NCBI RefSeq assembly: GCF_000688475.1
Contig: NZ_JIAN01000005.1
Span: 1,054,001-1,118,000, forward strand
Reading direction: 5' to 3'
Length of the DNA: 64,000 nucleotides
Source: Cellulomonas sp. URHE0023
GTDB lineage: Bacteria > Actinomycetota > Actinomycetes > Actinomycetales > Cellulomonadaceae
Shown here: positions 1 to 8,814 of the stretch, one piece after another
How the letters are laid out: every line of letters starts with the position of its first letter
How positions within the stretch are numbered: the stretch's first letter is position 1
Translations under genes and position numbers: made by a program
The notes under the pieces: model-generated
What the model was told of the DNA's origin: nothing
What the model saw: only the letters and a program-made list of their open reading frames with translations
Databases searched by the model: none

Positions 1-31
1 TCCCGACGACGACGTCGTGGCTCTGACAGGC

Positions 32-74
32 GCGTGCCAGGCCAGACCCTCCCCCCCGTTCTGGCCTGGCACGC
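32..74. terminator. Perfect 15-bp inverted repeat
   Basis: Positions 32-46 (GCGTGCCAGGCCAGA) are the exact reverse complement of 60-74, with a 13-nt C-rich loop. No T-tract follows, which is usual for actinobacterial stem-loop terminators. It may end transcription of a gene lying left of the window or serve both strands. Confidence 0.5.
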
Positions 75-114
75 TCCATCTTCACCGCTCGTACGGGCGG
101 ACCTCACAGGGCAT

Positions 115-144
115 CGCGGGTCGGGAGCAGACTCCCGACCCGCG
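115..144 (-). terminator. Stem-loop terminator after the Pro-Thr-rich surface protein gene
   Basis: A perfect 13-bp stem (115-127 with 132-144) and a 4-nt loop lie 12 bp beyond the stop codon of the minus-strand gene that ends at 156. There is no T-run. Position and perfection of the stem support a terminator. Confidence 0.65.
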
Positions 145-155
145 CCCGTGCTGCG

Positions 156-1328
156 TCAGTCCGCGCTCTGCTCGCGGCGGCGCAGCCACGCTCCGCCTGC
201 GGCCATGGCGAACCCGACGGCTGCCAGTGCCGTCGAGACTGCGAGCAACGGCCTCGGGTCGTTCCCCGTCGCCGACAGCTGCCCGTCAGCAGCGAGCACC
301 GCGTTGACCGGCGAGGTCAGGCAGGACGGGCTGGACGGCGGGTAGGCCACCGTGACCGTGGCCTCCGGGTTCACCTGGAACAGCACGTTCACGCTCGGGC
401 GCACCCAGTCGAACTCATCTCCCTGGACCCAGGTCCCGTTCGACAGCTGCCGCCAGCCGGGCCAGTCCACGCCACGTCCGTTGACCGAGACGGCGCCCGG
501 CCAGTTGACCGTGCCGGACAGCGGCTGGTTGGTGAGCACCACGTCCGCACCGCCCGGGTTGATCCACGTGATCGTCACCGTCGTGTTCGTCGTACCGGTC
601 GCCGTGATCTCGTACCGCAGCTTCGGCACGTCGTTGTCGCAGATCGGCGCCAGCACTCCCACGTTCAGCACGGTCGGGGTGGGCGTCGGCGTGGGCGTGG
701 GCGCCGGGGTGAACTGGGTCGGCGTCGGGGTAGGAGTCGACCCCGTGAAGCACGGGGCGGCCGGGTCGGTGGACTGGAAGCCCAACGCACCCTCGACCGT
801 GATGATGCGCGTCTTCGTGGTGGTGCCGTCCGAGAACGTCGCACCGTTCTCCGCCGTGATGGTCAGCTGGTAGACACCTGGGCCGTCATACGCCGGGCTC
901 ACGGTCACGGAGACGTTCGGGAAGGTGTCCTCGAAGTCGAACGATCCTGCCGTCTCGCACGTCGGGGGCGTCGGCTCAGCGGCGAACAGCGCCGGGATCG
1001 GAATGACAGGCACGGTGGGTGTGGGGGTGGGCGTTGGTGTGGGTGTCGGCGTTGGTGTCGGAGTCGGCGTCGGCGTTGGCGTCGGTGTCGGCGTCGGTGT
1101 CGGTGTGTACGTCGGCGTCGGTGTGTACGTCGGTGTCGGCGTGTACGTCGGGGTGAACTGCGTGGGCGTCGGGGTCGGGGTGAACTGCGTCGGCGTCGGT
1201 CCGGGGTCGGACGGCGACTCGGTGGGCGGCGGCGGGTCGTACTCACCGGCAGCAGCCCATGACGCTCCACCGAAACCGAGCACGACCGTCGCGCTCGCTG
1301 CGATGCAGACCTTGTAGATCGACCTCAT
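156..1328 (-). CDS. Secreted, probably wall-anchored protein with Pro-Thr linker
   Basis: This 390-residue protein has an N-terminal signal peptide (MRSIYKV, hydrophobic core, cleavage near WAAAG). Residues about 35-105 are almost pure PT, with YTPTPT and QFTPT variants. A PKD-like or other beta-rich segment (residues about 120-200), a second short PT linker and a second beta-rich segment follow. The C-terminus has LSATG, a hydrophobic segment and the tail RRREQSAD, which is the layout of a sortase-anchored protein; LSATG resembles the LAXTG signal of class E sortases. The second segment has paired cysteines. No catalytic motif is visible, so adhesin or structural roles are only guesses. A CRP-type site lies 139 bp upstream and a terminator follows the stop. 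Confidence 0.75.
   Translation of the reverse strand: MRSIYKVCIAASATVVLGFGGASWAAAGEYDPPPPTESPSDPGPTPTQFTPTPTPTQFTPTYTPTPTYTPTPTYTPTPTPTPTPTPTPTPTPTPTPTPTPTPTPTVPVIPIPALFAAEPTPPTCETAGSFDFEDTFPNVSVTVSPAYDGPGVYQLTITAENGATFSDGTTTKTRIITVEGALGFQSTDPAAPCFTGSTPTPTPTQFTPAPTPTPTPTPTVLNVGVLAPICDNDVPKLRYEITATGTTNTTVTITWINPGGADVVLTNQPLSGTVNWPGAVSVNGRGVDWPGWRQLSNGTWVQGDEFDWVRPSVNVLFQVNPEATVTVAYPPSSPSCLTSPVNAVLAADGQLSATGNDPRPLLAVSTALAAVGFAMAAGGAWLRRREQSAD
1015..1215 (-). repeat. Low-complexity repeat encoding the Pro-Thr linker
   Basis: Short degenerate 6- and 12-bp units of the type GTCGGC/GTCGGT (plus strand) run through this stretch, encoding (PT)n with YTPT and QFTPT inserts. The unit is a multiple of three, so copy number can change without frameshift. 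The same repeat creates long spurious open frames on the opposite strand. Confidence 0.8.
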
Positions 1329-1466
1329 GACGTCCCCCCAGCTCTCAAGCCGGCGGGCCTCGACCCGCCGTCGCCCCCCGGGCCGGGTCGGATGCTGGAA
1401 CTGAACGCACCGTCGACTCGACCGGCTGCGATCGTGTCGTACATGTCAGGGTCATTCACCCGAAAG

Positions 1467-1482
1467 TGTGACATAGGTCACA
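1467..1482 (-). promoter_or_regulatory. CRP/GlxR-type operator
   Basis: TGTGACATAGGTCACA matches the CRP-family consensus TGTGA-N6-TCACA at every conserved base. It lies 139 bp upstream of the surface-protein start at 1328 and beyond the end of the response-regulator gene, so the surface protein is the only sensible target. Direct cAMP control is inferred from family knowledge. Confidence 0.7.
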
Positions 1483-1573
1483 GGATGGCGCACCTACGGA
1501 CATAACGGACGTCACGCGGGCGTCGGCCTGCTGGCGGCATGGGCCGTGAGTGAGGGTGCGACAGACGGGCCGG

Positions 1574-1595
1574 CGGAGCGTCTCAGCGCGCTCCG
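1574..1595 (-). terminator. Short stem-loop after the response regulator gene
   Basis: CGGAGCG (1574-1580) pairs with CGCTCCG (1589-1595) around an 8-nt loop just past the stop of the minus-strand response-regulator gene. GC-rich flanks could extend it imperfectly. No T-tract. Confidence 0.45.
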
Positions 1596-1601
1596 GCCGC
1601 G

Positions 1602-2276
1602 TCAGTCCTGTGCGTCGTGGACGTAGCGAGCCACCTGCACGCGGTTGGTGACGCGCAGCTTGGCGAACAGGCTGCCCACGTGGGTCTTGACCGTCGCGAC
1701 GCCCATGTACAGGTCCCGCGCGATCTCCGAGTTCGTCTTGCCCTCGCTCACCGCGACCGCCACCTCACGCTCGCGGTCCGTCAGCCGCGCCATGGCGGCA
1801 CGCGCGGTGCGCCGGCGATCGTCGTCCTGCGGCTTCGTCACGGCGGCGATGAGCTGCGTCGTGACGCTCGGCGAGAGGATCGGGTCACCGGCCGCGACGC
1901 GACGCACGGCGGCGATGAGCTCCACGGGCGGGGTGTCCTTGAGCAGGAACCCGGACGCTCCGTTCTGGAGCGCCGTGAGCACCATCTCGTCGGTGTCGAA
2001 CGTGGTCAGGACGATCACACGGGTCGACGACGACCGCAGCGCCCGCGTGGCCTGCAGACCGTCCATCCGTGGCATCCGGATGTCCATCAGAGCCACGTCC
2101 GGTCTCACCTTCTCGACCAGCTCGATCCCCGCCTGCCCGTCGGACGCCTCACCGACGACCTCGAGGTCGGGGGCGCCGCCCAGGATCATCCGCAGACCGG
2201 CCAGCACCAGGCGGTCGTCGTCGACGAGCACGACACGGATCGCCGGCTCGGACTCGCTCGGGGTCAGTGGCTCCAC
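1602..2276 (-). CDS. NarL/LuxR-family response regulator
   Basis: A 224-residue transcription factor of a two-component system. The receiver domain has the acidic cluster VDDDR (residues 18-22), the phospho-acceptor D65 in VALMDIRMP, the switch residue T in VIVLTTFD and the conserved K in FLLKDTPP. The C-terminal LuxR-type HTH (residues about 160-215) has LTDREREV and the recognition-helix region TVKTHVGSLFAKL. The gene overlaps the end of the kinase gene upstream by 13 bp, so the two are co-translated. The target genes are not evident; the nearest downstream gene is the surface protein, separated by a weak terminator. Confidence 0.93.
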   Translation of the reverse strand: MEPLTPSESEPAIRVVLVDDDRLVLAGLRMILGGAPDLEVVGEASDGQAGIELVEKVRPDVALMDIRMPRMDGLQATRALRSSSTRVIVLTTFDTDEMVLTALQNGASGFLLKDTPPVELIAAVRRVAAGDPILSPSVTTQLIAAVTKPQDDDRRRTARAAMARLTDREREVAVAVSEGKTNSEIARDLYMGVATVKTHVGSLFAKLRVTNRVQVARYVHDAQD

Positions 2277-3529
2277 GGCAACCTCGCTCTCACCAGGAAC
2301 GACCCATCGGGCTGCTTCCCGTACGTCAGTGCACCACCGGCCAGCTCGGCGCGTTCGGTCATCCCCGTGAGCCCGACGCCGGCCGGCGCACGTGCGATCC
2401 CCGGGAGGAACGCCGGGACGCCCGCCCGGTTGCGCACCTCGAGCTCGAGGAAACCGCCGGCCTCGCCGGCAAGGACCACGGACACCGGCTCACCAGGTGC
2501 GTGCTTACGAGCATTCGTCAGGGCCTCCTGCACGATCCGGAACGACGTCCTCGACATCGTGGCCGGGATCCTCGCCAGGTCGCACTCCCGGAGCCCGAGC
2601 ACGTCGAGCTCCACCTGGGAGCCCGTCTCGCGCACGTCGGCGAGCAGCGCGGGCAGCTCGGCGAGAGTCGGCTGGGGCGCTTCCACACCGTCGGCGACCT
2701 GCCGGGCGCGCAGGACACCGAGCACCTGCCGCAGCTCGGCGAGCGCCAGCTGCGCGTTCGCCTGGATCGTCGCGGCCGTCTCGGCCGTCTGCTCGCGGGT
2801 CAGGTCCTCACGGTAGGCGAGCGCTCCGGCGTGCATGGCGACCAACGAGATCCGGTGGGCGAGCACGTCGTGCATCTCCCGCGCGATGCGCGTCCGCTCG
2901 GCGTCCCGCGCCGCCTCCGTCGTCAGGGTCTGCTCCCGCTCCGCCGTCGCCAGCCGCTCGTTCAACGACGCGACGAGCTCACGCCGGGCCCGGACGTAGA
3001 AGCCGGTGACGATCACCAGGCCGAAGAGCACCAGGCCGAGGAGCTGGTTCGCCAGCTGGGCGTACAGGTTGTCCTCACCCGGAGCGGCGACGCCGCGGAC
3101 CTTGATCACGAGCATCGAGGCGAGCCCCGCACCGACCCAGATGGCCCCGGTGACGATCACCCAGTTGCGGCGCCGCCACGTGGCCATCGAGACGACCGCG
3201 AGCGTCCCTGCGCCGGCAGCGGACGTCGACAGCACACCGAACGCGACCGTCAGGCAGGCGACGAGGAACGGGTACCGACGCCGCAGCGGCAGCAGCGCCA
3301 CGGCGACCGCACCGAGAAGAAGGTCGAGCGCGAGCCAGAGTGCGATGACCTCCTGGTCGGACCCGTCGGGAAACGCGCTGAACTGGGTCAACGCGGTCCC
3401 CACCCACGCGGCCAGCCCGACGACAACCGCGACCAGGTACCGCCATACCCGCGACCACGGCTGGAGCGCCGGGTGCAGCAGCTCCTCGGGTACGGGGGTG
3501 ACCCTGATCGGCGCTGCGGGACTGGTCAC
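2264..3529 (-). CDS. NarL-type sensor histidine kinase
   Basis: A 421-residue membrane kinase of the HisKA_3/HATPase_c family. About four to five membrane segments occupy residues 30-180 with short loops and no large extracellular sensor domain, suggesting intramembrane sensing. The DHp domain has the phospho-acceptor H220 in AREMHDVLAHRISL. The ATPase domain has QEALTNARKHA (N box) and GVGLTGMTERAEL (G box). The GTG start at 3529 gives the full membrane region. It overlaps the response-regulator start, so the partner is clear; the signal is unknown. Confidence 0.92.
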   Translation of the reverse strand: MTSPAAPIRVTPVPEELLHPALQPWSRVWRYLVAVVVGLAAWVGTALTQFSAFPDGSDQEVIALWLALDLLLGAVAVALLPLRRRYPFLVACLTVAFGVLSTSAAGAGTLAVVSMATWRRRNWVIVTGAIWVGAGLASMLVIKVRGVAAPGEDNLYAQLANQLLGLVLFGLVIVTGFYVRARRELVASLNERLATAEREQTLTTEAARDAERTRIAREMHDVLAHRISLVAMHAGALAYREDLTREQTAETAATIQANAQLALAELRQVLGVLRARQVADGVEAPQPTLAELPALLADVRETGSQVELDVLGLRECDLARIPATMSRTSFRIVQEALTNARKHAPGEPVSVVLAGEAGGFLELEVRNRAGVPAFLPGIARAPAGVGLTGMTERAELAGGALTYGKQPDGSFLVRARLPWSH

Positions 3530-3747
3530 GTGAGCAGCCTAAGGACCTTCGCGCCGCCGCGGATCCGTCGAGAGGGCGCGGGGAGCCCACCCCACGGTGG
3601 AGCCGGGCCGACGTCGCGGGCAGCGCGTCGGGGTGTCGACCGCTACGGCGCACCACCGTGGTGTCGCGCCTGCGTGGCGATGCGGGAGGATCGGGCCAAG
3701 CACCGGTCCACGGCTGGGGTCGCGACCCGGCCGGACGGAGGAGCGTC
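3530..3747. other. Intergenic region between kinase and ClC genes
   Basis: This 218-bp divergent spacer should hold promoters for the two-component pair (minus) and the ClC gene (plus). I see no strong -35/-10 pair. A good Shine-Dalgarno, GGAGGAG at about 3737-3743, sits before the ATG at 3748. Confidence 0.4.
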
Positions 3748-5085
3748 ATGAGCGAGGCGACCACCGAGGTCCGCGTCCCGGTGCGCGAGCTGCTGCGCCT
3801 GGGCGTGCCCGCGGTGGTGATCGGAGTCTTCTCTGCTCTGACGCTCGTCGCCCTCAGCGAGCTGGCCGCCCTGCTCGAGCACTGGCTGTGGGGCACTCTG
3901 CCCGACCGCGTCGGCGTCGACCCCGACTCGGCGCCGTGGATCATCGGCATCCTCACCACGACCGGTCTGGCCGTCGGACTCATCATCCGGTTCGCACCCG
4001 GGAACGCCGGTCCGGACCCGGCGACGCACGGCCTGGTCTCGGTCCCGCTCCCACCACGGGTGCTGCCCGGGCTCGCCGCGGCGATGGTCCTGACGCTCGC
4101 GGGCGGTGTCAGCCTCGGCCCCGAGAACCCGATCATGGCGATCAACGCGGCCCTCGTCGTCGCCGTCGGTGCGCGGCTCATGCCACGCGTCCACGTACCC
4201 GCATGGATCGTGCTGACCACCGCGGGGACCCTCGGGGCGATGTTCGGCACGCCCGTCGCGGCCGCGCTCATGCTCTCGGAGATCAACCCGGGCGACAGGC
4301 GGACCCCGCTGTGGGACCGACTGTTCGCGCCGCTCGTCGCCGCGATCGCGGGCGCCCTGACCTCGGCTCGGCTCGAGGACTTCACGTTCGACGTCGAGCT
4401 GCCCGCCTACGAGTGGGGCGGGGTGCGGGACGTCGGGCTGGCCGTCGTCATCTCGCTGGGCGCCACCGCGCTCGGGCTCGTCGCTTCCTACGCGTTCACC
4501 CCGATGCACCGGCTGGTCCACCGGATCGGGAGCCCGGTGCTGCTGCTCACGCTCGGCGGCCTGGCGCTCGGGGTCCTCGGCGTCGTGGGCGGCCCCGTCA
4601 CCCTGTTCAAGGGTCTGGACCAGATGAAGGAGCTGCCGGAGCGAGCCGGCAGCACCACGGCTCTCGGGTTCCTCGCCCTGGCCGTCATCAAGCTCCTGGC
4701 GATGCTGGTCGCGAGCACGACGGCGTTCCGTGGGGGCCGCATCTTCCCCGTCGTGTTCGTCGGCGTCGCGCTCGGCTTCGCCATCGGCACCGCCTGGCCT
4801 GCGGTGCCCATGGCGCTCGCCGTCGGGGCGGCCACCACGGGGATCCTGGTCGCGGCGACCCGCAGCGGCTGGCTCAGCGTCTTCATCGCCGTCGCGATCG
4901 TCTCGGACGTCACGCTGCTGCCGGCGCTCATCGCCGCGATGCTCGCAGGGTGGGTGCTCGTCTCGAACCGGCCGGAGCTCGTCGCTCGCGACGAAGCCGT
5001 AAGCGACGAACCGGTGAGCGACGGACCGGTACGGGCCGCGCCGTCAGACGGGGGCGCCCCGCCGAACGATCCGCCGGCGACCTGA
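3748..5085 (+). CDS. ClC-family chloride/proton channel-like protein
   Basis: A polytopic membrane protein of 445 residues with the ClC fold (10 or more hydrophobic segments). The pore motif GREGP is present as GPENP, with the gating glutamate conserved as E126 and the following glycine replaced by asparagine. The N-terminal GSGIP motif is poorly conserved, as in the YfeO-like 'ion channel protein' branch. A second signature is FRGGRIFPVVFVG near residue 330. I chose ATG 3748 because it has an upstream GGAGGAG; an earlier in-frame start at 3658 adds an implausible basic leader. Transport of Cl- or fluoride is known for the superfamily; the substrate here is not determined. Monocistronic, convergent with hemA. 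Confidence 0.85.
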   Translation: MSEATTEVRVPVRELLRLGVPAVVIGVFSALTLVALSELAALLEHWLWGTLPDRVGVDPDSAPWIIGILTTTGLAVGLIIRFAPGNAGPDPATHGLVSVPLPPRVLPGLAAAMVLTLAGGVSLGPENPIMAINAALVVAVGARLMPRVHVPAWIVLTTAGTLGAMFGTPVAAALMLSEINPGDRRTPLWDRLFAPLVAAIAGALTSARLEDFTFDVELPAYEWGGVRDVGLAVVISLGATALGLVASYAFTPMHRLVHRIGSPVLLLTLGGLALGVLGVVGGPVTLFKGLDQMKELPERAGSTTALGFLALAVIKLLAMLVASTTAFRGGRIFPVVFVGVALGFAIGTAWPAVPMALAVGAATTGILVAATRSGWLSVFIAVAIVSDVTLLPALIAAMLAGWVLVSNRPELVARDEAVSDEPVSDGPVRAAPSDGGAPPNDPPAT

Positions 5086-5087
5086 GG

Positions 5088-6332
5088 TCAGCCCGCGTCG
5101 GTGAGCGAGGGCACGGGGATCGACGCAAGCTCCGCCAGCGCCTGGGCGTACGTGGCGGCGTCTCCTGCCCGGGCCGCCTCGCGTGCGCGGACGGTAGGAC
5201 CGTGCAGCGTGGCCCGGGTGCGGCGGCGCAGCGCTCTGACGGCCCGCTCGTCCGACAGGTCCACGATCGTGCTCTCGAGCCCGCCGAGCACCCGGGTGCG
5301 TTCCGCGACGACGGCCGGGTTCCAGTCGCGCACCCGACGGTCCGCCTCATAGGCCTCTGCCGCGGCCGTGACCACCTCGTGGGCGGCCGCGACGGCCGCG
5401 TGCTCGGCCGGGGCGTACTCGCTGACGGTGTGCAGGCTGACCAGGCGGACCCCGGGCAGCGTCCGCACACCGGGGTCGACGTCGTGCCTCAGCGCGAGGT
5501 CCACCACCGTCAGCGGGTGCGCCGCGTCCGCCCGGGCAGCGGCCAGGGCGTCGACGCCGAGCACGGCACCGGCGGCACCGCTGCACGCGACGACCAGGTC
5601 GACGTCGGACACCTCGGCGGCAAGGTCGGCACCCGTGGGCAGCGAGCGGACCCCGCGGGCCGCCGCGAACGCGCGGGCGCGACCCGTCGTCGAGTAGACC
5701 CGGACGTCGGTGCAGCCGCGGGCCTTGAGCTGCGCGAGCGAGGCGCCCGCGTAGGAACCCGTGCCGATGAGCACGCAGCGGACCGCGGACCAGTCCGGCA
5801 GCTCGGACTCGGCGATGTCGAGCGCGACCCCGACGACCGAACGGCCGGTCGCGCCCAGGCCGGTGCGTGCCTCGACGTCTCGCGAGACGCGGGACGCGGC
5901 CTGGAACAGCGACTCGAGGCCGCCCGTCGTGGTGCCGTCGCGACGGGCCGTGGTCAGTGCCCGACGGACCTGGCCGGCGATCTCGCGCTCACCGACGACC
6001 ATCGAGTCGAGCCCGCTGGCGACGGAGAACAGGTGCGCCGCGGCGTCGGTGCCCGCACGCACGCGCAGGTGCGCGCTCACCTGGTCGGTGCCGTAGCCGG
6101 ACCGCTCCGAGACCGTCCTCGCGACCAGCTCGCGGGCCCGTGGGGCGTCGGCCGCATCGTCGACCTCGAGGTACAGCTCGAACCGGTTGCACGTCGCAAG
6201 GACGACGGCACCGGTGACGGACGCGGCGGAGTGCACGAGCTCGGACGCGACGGCGTGGACGTCCGACGAGAGACGTTCCAGCACATCGAGGTCGAGGTCG
6301 TGGTGACTGGCGGCGAGGGACAGCAGCACCAC
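5088..6332 (-). CDS. hemA: Glutamyl-tRNA reductase
   Basis: HemA reduces glutamyl-tRNA(Glu) to glutamate-1-semialdehyde, the first step of C5-pathway heme synthesis. The 414-residue protein has the catalytic cysteine C48 in LATCNRFELY, substrate-binding SGLDSMVVGEREI, an NADPH-binding fold (VLIGTGSYAGASLAQL) and the C-terminal dimerisation helices. The N-terminus SLAASHHDLDLDVLERLS replaces the usual GxSHRTAPV. The start is GTG at 6330-6332; an alternative GTG follows immediately. It is divergent from hemE, unlike many actinobacteria where hemA precedes hemC. hemL, the next enzyme, lies 5 kb away in the other block. Confidence 0.96.
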   Translation of the reverse strand: MVLLSLAASHHDLDLDVLERLSSDVHAVASELVHSAASVTGAVVLATCNRFELYLEVDDAADAPRARELVARTVSERSGYGTDQVSAHLRVRAGTDAAAHLFSVASGLDSMVVGEREIAGQVRRALTTARRDGTTTGGLESLFQAASRVSRDVEARTGLGATGRSVVGVALDIAESELPDWSAVRCVLIGTGSYAGASLAQLKARGCTDVRVYSTTGRARAFAAARGVRSLPTGADLAAEVSDVDLVVACSGAAGAVLGVDALAAARADAAHPLTVVDLALRHDVDPGVRTLPGVRLVSLHTVSEYAPAEHAAVAAAHEVVTAAAEAYEADRRVRDWNPAVVAERTRVLGGLESTIVDLSDERAVRALRRRTRATLHGPTVRAREAARAGDAATYAQALAELASIPVPSLTDAG

Positions 6333-6378
6333 GCGACCGATTCAATCATCTGTTCATTTGTCCGGCACAATCGCACCT
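6333..6378. promoter_or_regulatory. Divergent hemA/hemE promoter region
   Basis: Only 46 bp separate the two start codons, and the stretch is clearly AT-richer than its flanks. On the plus strand CACAAT (6366-6371) lies 7 bp before the hemE GTG, consistent with a leaderless transcript. An imperfect dyad TTGTCCGGCACAA covers 6358-6370 and could be a shared operator. The regulator is unknown; the Rex consensus does not fit. Confidence 0.4.
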
Positions 6379-7443
6379 GTGAACCTTCCTTCCTCGCACC
6401 CTCTGGTCGACGGACGAACGACGCATTCTTCGCTCGTTCGTGCATATTCCGGTGAGCGCTCCGACCGGCTCCCGGTGTGGTTCATGCGACAGGCCGGCAG
6501 GTCGTTGCCGGAGTACCGCGCCGCGCGCGAGGGGACGGCGATGCTCGACGCGTGCCTGACGCCGTCGCTTGCGAGCGAGATCACCCTGCAGCCCGTGCGC
6601 CGGCACGACGTCGACGCGGCGATCTTCTTCTCCGACATCGTGGTGCCGCTCAAGCTCGCGGGCGTCGACGTGGAGATCAAGCCGGGCGTCGGTCCCGTCA
6701 TGGGCTCGGCCGTCCGTACCAAGGACGACGTCGCCCGGCTGCGTGACCTCGGTCCGCTGGCCCCGGAGTCCCTTGCCGCGGTGTCCGACGGCGTCGCGCT
6801 CACGGTCGCGGCCCTCGGCGGAACACCGCTGATCGGGTTCGCGGGCGCTCCCTTCACGCTGGCGGCCTACCTCGTCGAGGGCGGGCCGTCGCGGGATCAC
6901 CTGGCGGCCCGGACGCTCATGCACTCCGACCCCGTCACCTGGGCCGAGCTGACCGACTGGGCGGCGGACGTCACAGGCGCGTTCCTGCGCGCGCAGGTGC
7001 TCGCCGGGGCCAGTGCGGCGCAGCTGTTCGACTCGTGGGCGGGGTCGCTCGGGCTCTCCGACTACACGGCGCACGTCGCCCCCGCCTCGGCTCGTGCGCT
7101 CGGCCACATCGCGGACCTGGGCGTCAAGAAGGTGCACTTCGGCACCGGCACGAGCGAGCTCCTCGGTGCGATGCGTGACGTGGGGGCGGACGTGATCGGC
7201 GTCGACTACCGCCTCCACCTCGACGAGGCGAACCGCCGGCTCGGTGGCACGACGCCGCTGCAGGGCAACATCGACCCGGCGCTGCTCGCCGCCCCGTGGC
7301 CGGTTCTGGAGGCGCACGTCCGCGACGTCGTCGCCCGGGGTTCGAGCGCCCCGGCGCACGTGGTGAACCTCGGGCACGGGGTACCCCCCGAGACCGACCC
7401 GACCGTGCTGACGCGCATCGTCGAGCTGGTCCACGGGCTCTGA
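6379..7443 (+). CDS. hemE: Uroporphyrinogen III decarboxylase
   Basis: HemE removes four carboxyl groups from uroporphyrinogen III to give coproporphyrinogen III. The 354-residue protein has the signature PVWFMRQAGRSLPEYR near the N-terminus, the catalytic Asp in IFFSDIVVPL, GFAGAPFTLA and the C-terminal NLGHGVPPETDP. I place the start at GTG 6379, close behind a possible -10 box; a TTG at 6358 would overlap the promoter. The next gene starts 1 nt after the stop, so hemE and hemY are co-transcribed. Confidence 0.96.
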   Translation: MNLPSSHPLVDGRTTHSSLVRAYSGERSDRLPVWFMRQAGRSLPEYRAAREGTAMLDACLTPSLASEITLQPVRRHDVDAAIFFSDIVVPLKLAGVDVEIKPGVGPVMGSAVRTKDDVARLRDLGPLAPESLAAVSDGVALTVAALGGTPLIGFAGAPFTLAAYLVEGGPSRDHLAARTLMHSDPVTWAELTDWAADVTGAFLRAQVLAGASAAQLFDSWAGSLGLSDYTAHVAPASARALGHIADLGVKKVHFGTGTSELLGAMRDVGADVIGVDYRLHLDEANRRLGGTTPLQGNIDPALLAAPWPVLEAHVRDVVARGSSAPAHVVNLGHGVPPETDPTVLTRIVELVHGL

Positions 7444-7444
7444 G

Positions 7445-8788
7445 GTGGCCTGGGACGCGATCGTCGTCGGCGGTGGCGTCGCCGGTCTGGTCGCTGCTCG
7501 CACGCTGACCGCCCAGGGCCTGCGCACCCTCGTCCTCGAGGAGCGCGACGAGGCCGGCGGTGCGGTTCGCGGGCACACGGTCGCCGGTCTGCGGCTCGAT
7601 GCGGGCGCCGAGTCGTTCGCCACCCGCGGAGGGGTCGTCGCCGCGCTCGCCGACGACCTGGGCCTGCGTCTGGAGATCCCCCAGCCCGTCGGCTCGTGGG
7701 TCCACCTGGAGTCCGGGGACGGGCCGCTGCCGCGCACAGGGCTGCTCGGCATCCCGTCGCAGCCCTGGTCCACCCGGCGCACCCTCGGTGTCCTGGGCGC
7801 GCTGCGCGCCTCGCTCGACCTCGTGATGCCGCCGTCCGACGACCCGGAGACGCTCGGCGCCCTGGTGCGTCGGCGCATGGGAAGCCGCGTGCTCGACCGG
7901 CTGGTGCGGCCCATCGTCGGCGGCGTGCACGCGGCCGACCCGGACGACCTGTCCGTCGACGCGGTCGCCCCGGGACTGTCGGCCGCGCGCAACCGCGGGT
8001 CGCTCGCACGTGCGGTCGGCTCGATGCGCGCGTCGGCGCCGGCCGGGAGCGCCGTGCAGGGCATCGACGGAGGCATGCACCTGCTCGTCGAGGCGCTCGT
8101 CGCTGACCTGGAGGCGCACGGGGGTGAGGTGCGCACGAGGAGCAAGGTGACCTCTGCGCGGCGCTCAGGCGACAGCTGGACCGTCGAGGCCGGCACAAAG
8201 CCCACAGGCACGACACCCGAGTCGGCGCCCGAGTCGGCGCCCCGGCTCGTTCTGGCCACGCCGCGAGCGCCGGAGATCCTCGGTCTCACCACGGGTTCGC
8301 CCGACCCCGGCGCCGAGGTCACGCTCGTCACGCTGGTCCTGCAGGCACCCGCGCTGGACCGCGCGCCACGCGGGACGGGTGTGCTGGTGGCACCGCAGGC
8401 CTCGGACGTCGTCGCCAAGGCCCTCACGCACGGCACCGCCAAGTGGGCGTGGCTGGCGCGGGAGGCGGGACCGAGCACGCACGTCGTGCGCCTCTCGTAC
8501 GGGCGTGCAGGTGCCGCCGAGGCCGAGCCCGACGTCGCTCAGGCGCTCCGCGACGCGTCCCGGCTGCTGGGCGTCACCCTGGACGAGGGCCACCTGCGAG
8601 GTCAAGCGACGGTGCGCTGGACGCAGGCGCTGCCCCGCCCGAGCGCGGCGCATGGCGTGGTCGTGTCGGCGGTCAGGTCCGCTGTCGCGGAGCTCCCTGG
8701 CCTCGCTGTCTGCGGCGCGTGGGTGGCCGGCAACGGGCTCGCGTCCGTCGTGCCGGACGCGCAGGCGGCGGCCCGTTCCCTCGTCTGA
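7445..8788 (+). CDS. hemY: Coproporphyrinogen III oxidase (HemY/CgoX type)
   Basis: An FAD-dependent oxidase of 447 residues. The N-terminus IVVGGGVAGLVAARTL is the dinucleotide-binding motif, followed by LEERDEAGG. The C-terminus has LAVCGAWVAGNGLASVV, the second FAD-contact motif of this family. In actinobacteria this enzyme usually works in the coproporphyrin-dependent branch, oxidising coproporphyrinogen III before iron insertion by CpfC (HemH) and decarboxylation by HemQ. Neither hemH nor hemQ is in this window, so the branch is inferred. GTG start 1 nt after the hemE stop. Confidence 0.93.
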   Translation: MAWDAIVVGGGVAGLVAARTLTAQGLRTLVLEERDEAGGAVRGHTVAGLRLDAGAESFATRGGVVAALADDLGLRLEIPQPVGSWVHLESGDGPLPRTGLLGIPSQPWSTRRTLGVLGALRASLDLVMPPSDDPETLGALVRRRMGSRVLDRLVRPIVGGVHAADPDDLSVDAVAPGLSAARNRGSLARAVGSMRASAPAGSAVQGIDGGMHLLVEALVADLEAHGGEVRTRSKVTSARRSGDSWTVEAGTKPTGTTPESAPESAPRLVLATPRAPEILGLTTGSPDPGAEVTLVTLVLQAPALDRAPRGTGVLVAPQASDVVAKALTHGTAKWAWLAREAGPSTHVVRLSYGRAGAAEAEPDVAQALRDASRLLGVTLDEGHLRGQATVRWTQALPRPSAAHGVVVSAVRSAVAELPGLAVCGAWVAGNGLASVVPDAQAAARSLV

Positions 8789-8814
8789 GCAGGTGTTATC
8801 CGTCACGTATTCCT

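Noticed and set aside
925..1317. Long Val-Gly-rich open frame on the plus strand
   Set aside because: It is the mirror of the PT-encoding repeat on the minus strand, has no ribosome site and encodes only (GV)n.
2069..3751. 560-codon open frame on the plus strand over the kinase gene
   Set aside because: Antisense to a well-supported two-component pair; its product is Arg/Pro-rich without any domain, a usual shadow in GC-rich DNA.
6333..6378. Rex (redox) operator between hemA and hemE
   Set aside because: TTGTCCGGCACAA is shorter and lacks the TTGTGAA/TTCACAA arms of Rex sites.
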